Shown here: one piece after another, positions 5,651 to 8,176 of the stretch
Layout of the letters: each line of letters begins with the position of its first letter
Position numbering within the stretch: position 1 is the first letter of the stretch
DNA from: an uncultured Oscillospiraceae bacterium
Lineage (GTDB): Bacteria; Bacillota; Clostridia; Oscillospirales; Oscillospiraceae
Assembly (NCBI GenBank): GCA_910588495.1
Contig: CAJUPU010000019.1
Coordinates: 49,566-57,741, forward strand
Direction of reading: 5' to 3'
Length of the DNA: 8,176 bases
Program-made: the position numbers and the translations under genes
Notes under the pieces: model-generated
Seen by the model: the letters and a program-made list of their open reading frames with translations, nothing else
The model's database searches: none
What the model was told of the DNA's origin: nothing

Positions 5651-6979
5651 TCACTTCTCCTCATCGTCCTCGGCGTAGGCCGCTTCATAGTCCCCGCCGT
5701 CATCGGCGGGCTCCTCCGCTGGGGTCTGGCCGGCGGCCGGCGCGGCCTCGATGGGGACCTTCTCCCCCAGGGAGACGATCTTCATCTCGTCCCCGGCCTT
5801 CTCCGCCGCGGGCTCCTCCGGCTCCTCCTGGGCGGGCCTGGCGGGGCCGTTGGGATCCACGTAGGGGGTGACGGGGTAGCGGTTGGGATCGTAGGCCCTC
5901 CCCCGGGCATAGGCCCGCAGGCCCTCCCGGCTGGCGGACAGGTCTACGCCCGCCTCCCTGTTCTTCTTCTGGTGGGCCTTCTTGGGGTCCTTGCCCGCGG
6001 CGATGGCGGCGGCCTTCCTCTCGGCGGCCAGGCGGCGGCGCTCCTTCTCCGCCTCCTTGGCCTTGGCGGCCTGGATCTCCATCTCCTTCTGGGCGGCCTC
6101 ATAGTCCTTGCGGAGCATCCTGCCGGAGACGATCTCCTGCACCATGCCCAGCACGGAGTTCGCGATCCAGTACAGACACATGCCGGCGGGCATGGCGAAG
6201 CCGATCCACAGGGACATGATGGGGCCCATCAAGATCAGGGAGAGGTTCATCTTGGGGGCGGGCTGATCCTTGTTCATCTGGTTGGTCTTTTGAGTGACCA
6301 GCATGGTGAGCACGGAGAAGGCGGCGGAGATCACGGGCAGCAGGAACAGGCCGATGGAGGCCCAGGTCATGCCGCCCTCCCAGAACTTCAGCTGGGGGAT
6401 CTGGGACAGATCGATGCCGAAGAAGTCGAAATCGATCACGAACATCCCGGCGGCAGACGCCCCCGCGGCCGTGGCGGCGGTCTTGGCGGACTCCAGGTTC
6501 CCGGCGCTCATCATAGAGGCCAGGGTCAGCTCGTTGGTGCCCGCGGGGGTGAACTCCGACCCCATCTTGGCGGTCCACCCCAGCACCTCGGCCACCTTGC
6601 CGCTGGCCGCCTCGGTCAGGTTCATCATGTACTTCAGCGGGCGGCGGACGATGGCGTACAGCGGCCACAGGATGAACAGCGGAATCATGAGCCAGCCGCA
6701 GCCCCCCATGGGGTTGACGTTGTTCTCGGCGTAGAAACGCTGGACCTCCTGGTTATAGCGCTCCTTGTCGTTGCCGCAGCGCTTCTGGATCTCCTGGAGC
6801 TGGCCGTTCACCACGTTCATCTTGATCGTGCTCTTCTTGCCCTTCAGGTTCAGGGGGAAGAGGATGATCTTGACCACCACCGTGAAGAGCAGCAGGGCGA
6901 TGCCGTAGCTGTCGAACACCTCGCAGAACAGCTTGAGCAGCCAGCTGAACGGGGTCATGAGGATCTGCCAGATATCCAT
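5651..6979 (-). CDS. yidC: Membrane protein insertase YidC/OxaA
   Basis: YidC inserts membrane proteins alone or with Sec. The 442-residue product has the Oxa1-family core: YGIALLLFTVVVKIILFPLNLK (25-46) as the first core segment, a charged cytoplasmic hairpin (47-90), GCGWLMIPLFILWPLYAIV (93-111), a segment at about 206-228, and PIMSLWIGFAMPAGMCLYWIANSVLGMVQEI (253-283). There is no lipobox, unlike Bacillus SpoIIIJ. Lys37 stands where the groove Arg is usually found. Residues 118-205 form a long extracytoplasmic insertion, and the tail after 285 is first basic helical (288-340) and then acidic (384-442). This makes the protein much longer than the roughly 260 residues of Bacillus. The start has AGGAGG overlapping the yidD stop, 10 bases away. 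Confidence 0.96.
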   Translation of the reverse strand: MDIWQILMTPFSWLLKLFCEVFDSYGIALLLFTVVVKIILFPLNLKGKKSTIKMNVVNGQLQEIQKRCGNDKERYNQEVQRFYAENNVNPMGGCGWLMIPLFILWPLYAIVRRPLKYMMNLTEAASGKVAEVLGWTAKMGSEFTPAGTNELTLASMMSAGNLESAKTAATAAGASAAGMFVIDFDFFGIDLSQIPQLKFWEGGMTWASIGLFLLPVISAAFSVLTMLVTQKTNQMNKDQPAPKMNLSLILMGPIMSLWIGFAMPAGMCLYWIANSVLGMVQEIVSGRMLRKDYEAAQKEMEIQAAKAKEAEKERRRLAAERKAAAIAAGKDPKKAHQKKNREAGVDLSASREGLRAYARGRAYDPNRYPVTPYVDPNGPARPAQEEPEEPAAEKAGDEMKIVSLGEKVPIEAAPAAGQTPAEEPADDGGDYEAAYAEDDEEK

Positions 6980-6989
6980 GTTTGGCCTC

Positions 6990-7229
6990 CTAAATTCGTT
7001 TGATTTTCTTGGGTGGCACGGGGTCGTAGATGAAGTCCTTGTCCCGGTGGAAGGGGTGGCAGCGGGCGACCCGCCACAGGGCCAGCGCCCCGCCCTTCAG
7101 GGCCCCGTGGACCTCCACCGCCTCCAGGGCGTAGGCGGAGCAGGTGGGGATGAACCGGCAGGCGGGCGGGGTATAGGGGGAGACGTCCCGCCTATACCGG
7201 CGGATGAGGGCCAGCAGCAGCCGCTTCAC
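6990..7229 (-). CDS. yidD: Membrane protein insertion efficiency factor YidD
   Basis: This 79-residue protein belongs to the YidD family, small membrane-associated factors that help YidC insert proteins. The signature CRFIPTCSAYALEAVEVHG (Cys24 and Cys30) and the later LWRVARCHPFHRDKDFIYDPVP are clear. The N-terminus, VKRLLLALIRRYRRDVSP, is a short amphipathic or hydrophobic helix followed by basic residues, suited to membrane-surface binding. The start is a GTG at 7229 that overlaps the rnpA stop codon as GTGA and follows an AAAGGAGG Shine-Dalgarno 7 bases upstream. Translation is therefore coupled to rnpA. An ATG start far upstream would overlap all of rnpA and is rejected. yidC follows 10 bases later. 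Confidence 0.95.
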   Translation of the reverse strand: MKRLLLALIRRYRRDVSPYTPPACRFIPTCSAYALEAVEVHGALKGGALALWRVARCHPFHRDKDFIYDPVPPKKIKRI

Positions 7230-7576
7230 GGGGAGACCTCCTTTTTCAGCAGGTCCAGCTTGTCCGCCAGGCGGAGGAAGGACTTCTCCAGCTGGTGGTG
7301 GTCGCTGCCGGCGGCCCGGACCCGGGCCACCACCACCACGTCCCGCCCCCCCAGCACCTGGTCCTCGTGGAGGCGGTAGATCTCCCGCAGGCGGCGGCGC
7401 ACCCGGTTGCGCACCACAGCGCAGCCCACCTTGGTGGACACGGTGAGGCCCAGCCGGTTCTCCCGCCGTCCGTTGCCCCGGACGTAGAGGGCCAAGCGGC
7501 TGTCGGCGGCAGACTTCCCCCGGCTGTAGGCCCGGCGGAACAGGTGGTTCTCCTTGAGGGATACGGTCTTCTTCAT
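7226..7576 (-). CDS. rnpA: Ribonuclease P protein component
   Basis: RnpA is the protein subunit of RNase P, which helps the catalytic RNA cut the 5' leader from tRNA precursors. The 116-residue product has the usual length, an N-terminal KENHLFRRAYSRGKSA substrate-binding part, and the RNR signature VVRNRVRRRLREIYRLH (54-70; Arg56, Asn57, Arg58). The ATG at 7576 is preceded by GGAGG 6 bases away. The reading frame stays open a further 59 codons upstream to 7753, but that part lies in the repeat-bearing spacer and matches nothing in the family. The gene follows rpmH and overlaps yidD by 4 bases. Confidence 0.96.
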   Translation of the reverse strand: MKKTVSLKENHLFRRAYSRGKSAADSRLALYVRGNGRRENRLGLTVSTKVGCAVVRNRVRRRLREIYRLHEDQVLGGRDVVVVARVRAAGSDHHQLEKSFLRLADKLDLLKKEVSP

Positions 7577-7673
7577 CGGAAACCTCCATGGGGGATAGAC
7601 CTTTTTCAAGTGCTGCCGCGCTGCGAAGCGGTCAGGGCGCTCGGTCGCTTTCCCTCCGGCTCGGACAAAATAC

Positions 7674-7692
7674 AGATCTGCTTCGCAGATCT
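7674..7692. other. 8-bp perfect hairpin in the rpmH-rnpA spacer
   Basis: AGATCTGC and GCAGATCT pair around a loop of 3. On the plus strand the stem is followed by TGG and a run of six T residues (7695-7700), which looks like a weak terminator, but no rightward gene precedes it. It adjoins the 33-nt repeat at 7702-7734 and is probably part of the same repeat unit. Confidence 0.5.
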
Positions 7693-7701
7693 TGGTTTTT
7701 T

Positions 7702-7734
7702 GCCCTCGCTCCAGTCCAAGCTCCCGCGCCGACC
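7702..7734. repeat. 33-nt repeat, right copy
   Basis: This segment matches 15-47 at 31 of 33 positions in the same orientation. It lies in the rpmH-rnpA spacer beside the hairpin at 7674-7692. Its presence in two unrelated intergenic places suggests a dispersed repeat family. Confidence 0.6.
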
Positions 7735-7762
7735 ACTTCATCCGCGCATACATAAACGCCTA

Positions 7763-7790
7763 GGGGCGAGGGAAGAAACTCCCGCGCCCC
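7763..7790. other. GC-rich hairpin downstream of rpmH
   Basis: GGGGCG and CGCCCC pair, then one mismatch, then GGGA and TCCC around a loop of 6. It lies about 30 bases after the rpmH stop. No T-run follows on the minus strand, so full termination is unlikely; a processing site or a partial barrier between the very highly expressed rpmH and rnpA is possible. Confidence 0.45.
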
Positions 7791-7821
7791 GGTGTTATGG
7801 TCTATCCCGATGTGTGCGCCA

Positions 7822-7956
7822 TCAGTGGCTCAGGCGGACGCGGCCCTTGGCGCGGCGGCGGGCTAGGACTTTACGGCCGTTGGCCGTAGCCATGCGCTTG
7901 CGGAACCCGTGGACCTTGGAGCGCTGACGCTTCTTGGGCTGATAGGTACGCTTCAT
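7822..7956 (-). CDS. rpmH: 50S ribosomal protein L34
   Basis: L34 is a very small basic protein of the large ribosomal subunit. The 44-residue product starts MKRTYQPKKRQRSKVHGFRK and continues RMATANGRKVLARRRAKGRVRLSH, nearly identical to the family consensus in length and sequence. The ATG at 7956 has an AGGAGGTG Shine-Dalgarno 7 bases upstream. It is the first gene of the rpmH-rnpA-yidD-yidC-jag operon, is driven by a consensus promoter, and marks the dnaA side of the origin in most bacteria. Confidence 0.98.
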   Translation of the reverse strand: MKRTYQPKKRQRSKVHGFRKRMATANGRKVLARRRAKGRVRLSH

Positions 7957-8070
7957 GCGGGAACACCTCCTGTACGATTTTGCGCGCCTCCCTGCCCGGA
8001 GCGGCGCGTTCCACAACGCCGGTCAAACGGCGCGGTTGGCATGCTATCGCGCGAGATCGCGCTTCTTGTG

Positions 8071-8099
8071 ATTATACCTTGATCCTTCACCGCTGTCAA
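8071..8099 (-). promoter_or_regulatory. Sigma-A promoter of the rpmH operon
   Basis: On the minus strand perfect -35 TTGACA (8099-8094) and perfect -10 TATAAT (8076-8071) are 17 bases apart. Transcription would start near 8064. A full-consensus promoter fits the high demand for L34. Confidence 0.93.
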
Positions 8100-8135
8100 C
8101 AAAAAATCGCTGATATTCTTTTTACGGATTTTTGC

Positions 8136-8164
8136 TTGACATTACCACATTTTCGTCGTATCAT
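8136..8164 (+). promoter_or_regulatory. Rightward sigma-A promoter, probably for dnaA
   Basis: TTGACA (8136-8141) is followed after 17 bases by TATCAT (8159-8164). It points out of the window, back to back with the rpmH promoter, with the two -35 elements 36 bases apart. By conserved gene order the target should be dnaA, but that gene is not in the window. Confidence 0.8.
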
Positions 8165-8176
8165 TGTGGCAATATC

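Larger units (their letters stand above)
7592..7808. repeat. 10-bp inverted repeat bracketing the rpmH-rnpA spacer
   Basis: GGGATAGACC (7592-7601) and its exact complement GGTCTATCCC (7799-7808) enclose almost the entire spacer. One arm lies 13 bases from the rpmH stop, the other 15 bases from the rnpA start. The arms could close a long RNA stem or be the ends of an inserted element. No gene is visible between them. Confidence 0.55.
7957..8176. other. rpmH leader and probable dnaA-proximal origin flank
   Basis: This stretch holds the leader of rpmH (about 108 bases, with a GCGCGA/TCGCGC hairpin near 8048-8062) and an AT-rich segment (8097-8135) between two divergent promoters. In most bacteria the rpmH-dnaA interval adjoins or contains oriC. 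I find no clear DnaA box (TTATCCACA) here, so the origin itself probably lies beyond the right edge. Confidence 0.45.

Noticed and set aside
5405..7003. Long rightward open frame of about 530 codons opposite yidC and jag
   Set aside because: It is antisense to clearly conserved YidC and Jag, has no matching ribosome binding site, and its Gly/Leu/His-rich product is typical of a shadow frame in GC-rich DNA.
7674..7700. Rightward terminator in the rpmH-rnpA spacer
   Set aside because: The hairpin and T-run look right on the plus strand, but no rightward gene or promoter precedes them; more likely part of a repeat.
7577..7753. 59-codon in-frame extension of rnpA upstream of its normal start
   Set aside because: It crosses the repeat and hairpins, matches nothing in RnpA, and a good ribosome binding site exists at the normal ATG.
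8142..8173. Possible DnaA boxes near TTACCACA and TTGTGGCAAT
   Set aside because: Both differ from TTATCCACA by a deletion or at least three mismatches, so they are not supported.

Overview
The window is a GC-rich, leftward-transcribed stretch of core bacterial chromosome next to the replication origin. It contains the conserved origin-proximal set rpmH-rnpA-yidD-yidC-jag. L27 carries an N-terminal extension of the type cut by Prp, and a prp gene sits between rplU and rpmA. Together with strong Shine-Dalgarno sequences and consensus sigma-A promoters, this indicates a Firmicute. High GC, hemZ and the protein style suggest a gut Clostridia of the Oscillospiraceae type (Flavonifractor/Pseudoflavonifractor-like); that genus-level placement is inference.

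Layout, left to right. 1-115: edge of a short repeat, then the terminator of the ribosomal-protein operon. 115-1107 (minus): rpmA, prp, rplU, preceded by a structured leader and a consensus promoter. 1270-2085 (plus): a divergent promoter and the only rightward gene, an acidic lipoprotein of unknown function. 2097-2138: a 19-bp perfect hairpin shared as a bidirectional terminator with hemZ. 2134-4502 (minus): hemZ, a glyoxalase-II-like metallo-hydrolase and a 65-residue unknown protein, closely packed as an operon. 4523-4723: a terminator and a 164-bp near-palindromic element with 16-bp perfect ends that abuts the jag stop codon. 4723-7956 (minus): jag, yidC, yidD, rnpA, rpmH. 7957-8176: the rpmH leader and two back-to-back perfect-spacing promoters, one driving rpmH and one pointing out of the window, where dnaA is expected.

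Functionally, the right half makes ribosomal protein L34, the protein subunit of RNase P, the membrane-insertion factors YidD and YidC, and the RNA-binding protein Jag/KhpB. The left operon makes L21 and L27 with the protease that matures L27. All minus-strand genes run away from the presumed origin, so they are co-directional with replication; the lipoprotein gene is head-on.

I see no defence system, CRISPR array, phage gene or transposase. The least explained material is non-coding: the palindromic element after jag, the bracketed 245-bp rpmH-rnpA spacer with a 33-nt repeat shared with the left edge of the window, and the terminator placed directly in front of the small gene at 4305-4502. 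No candidate here amounts to a clear new biological system.
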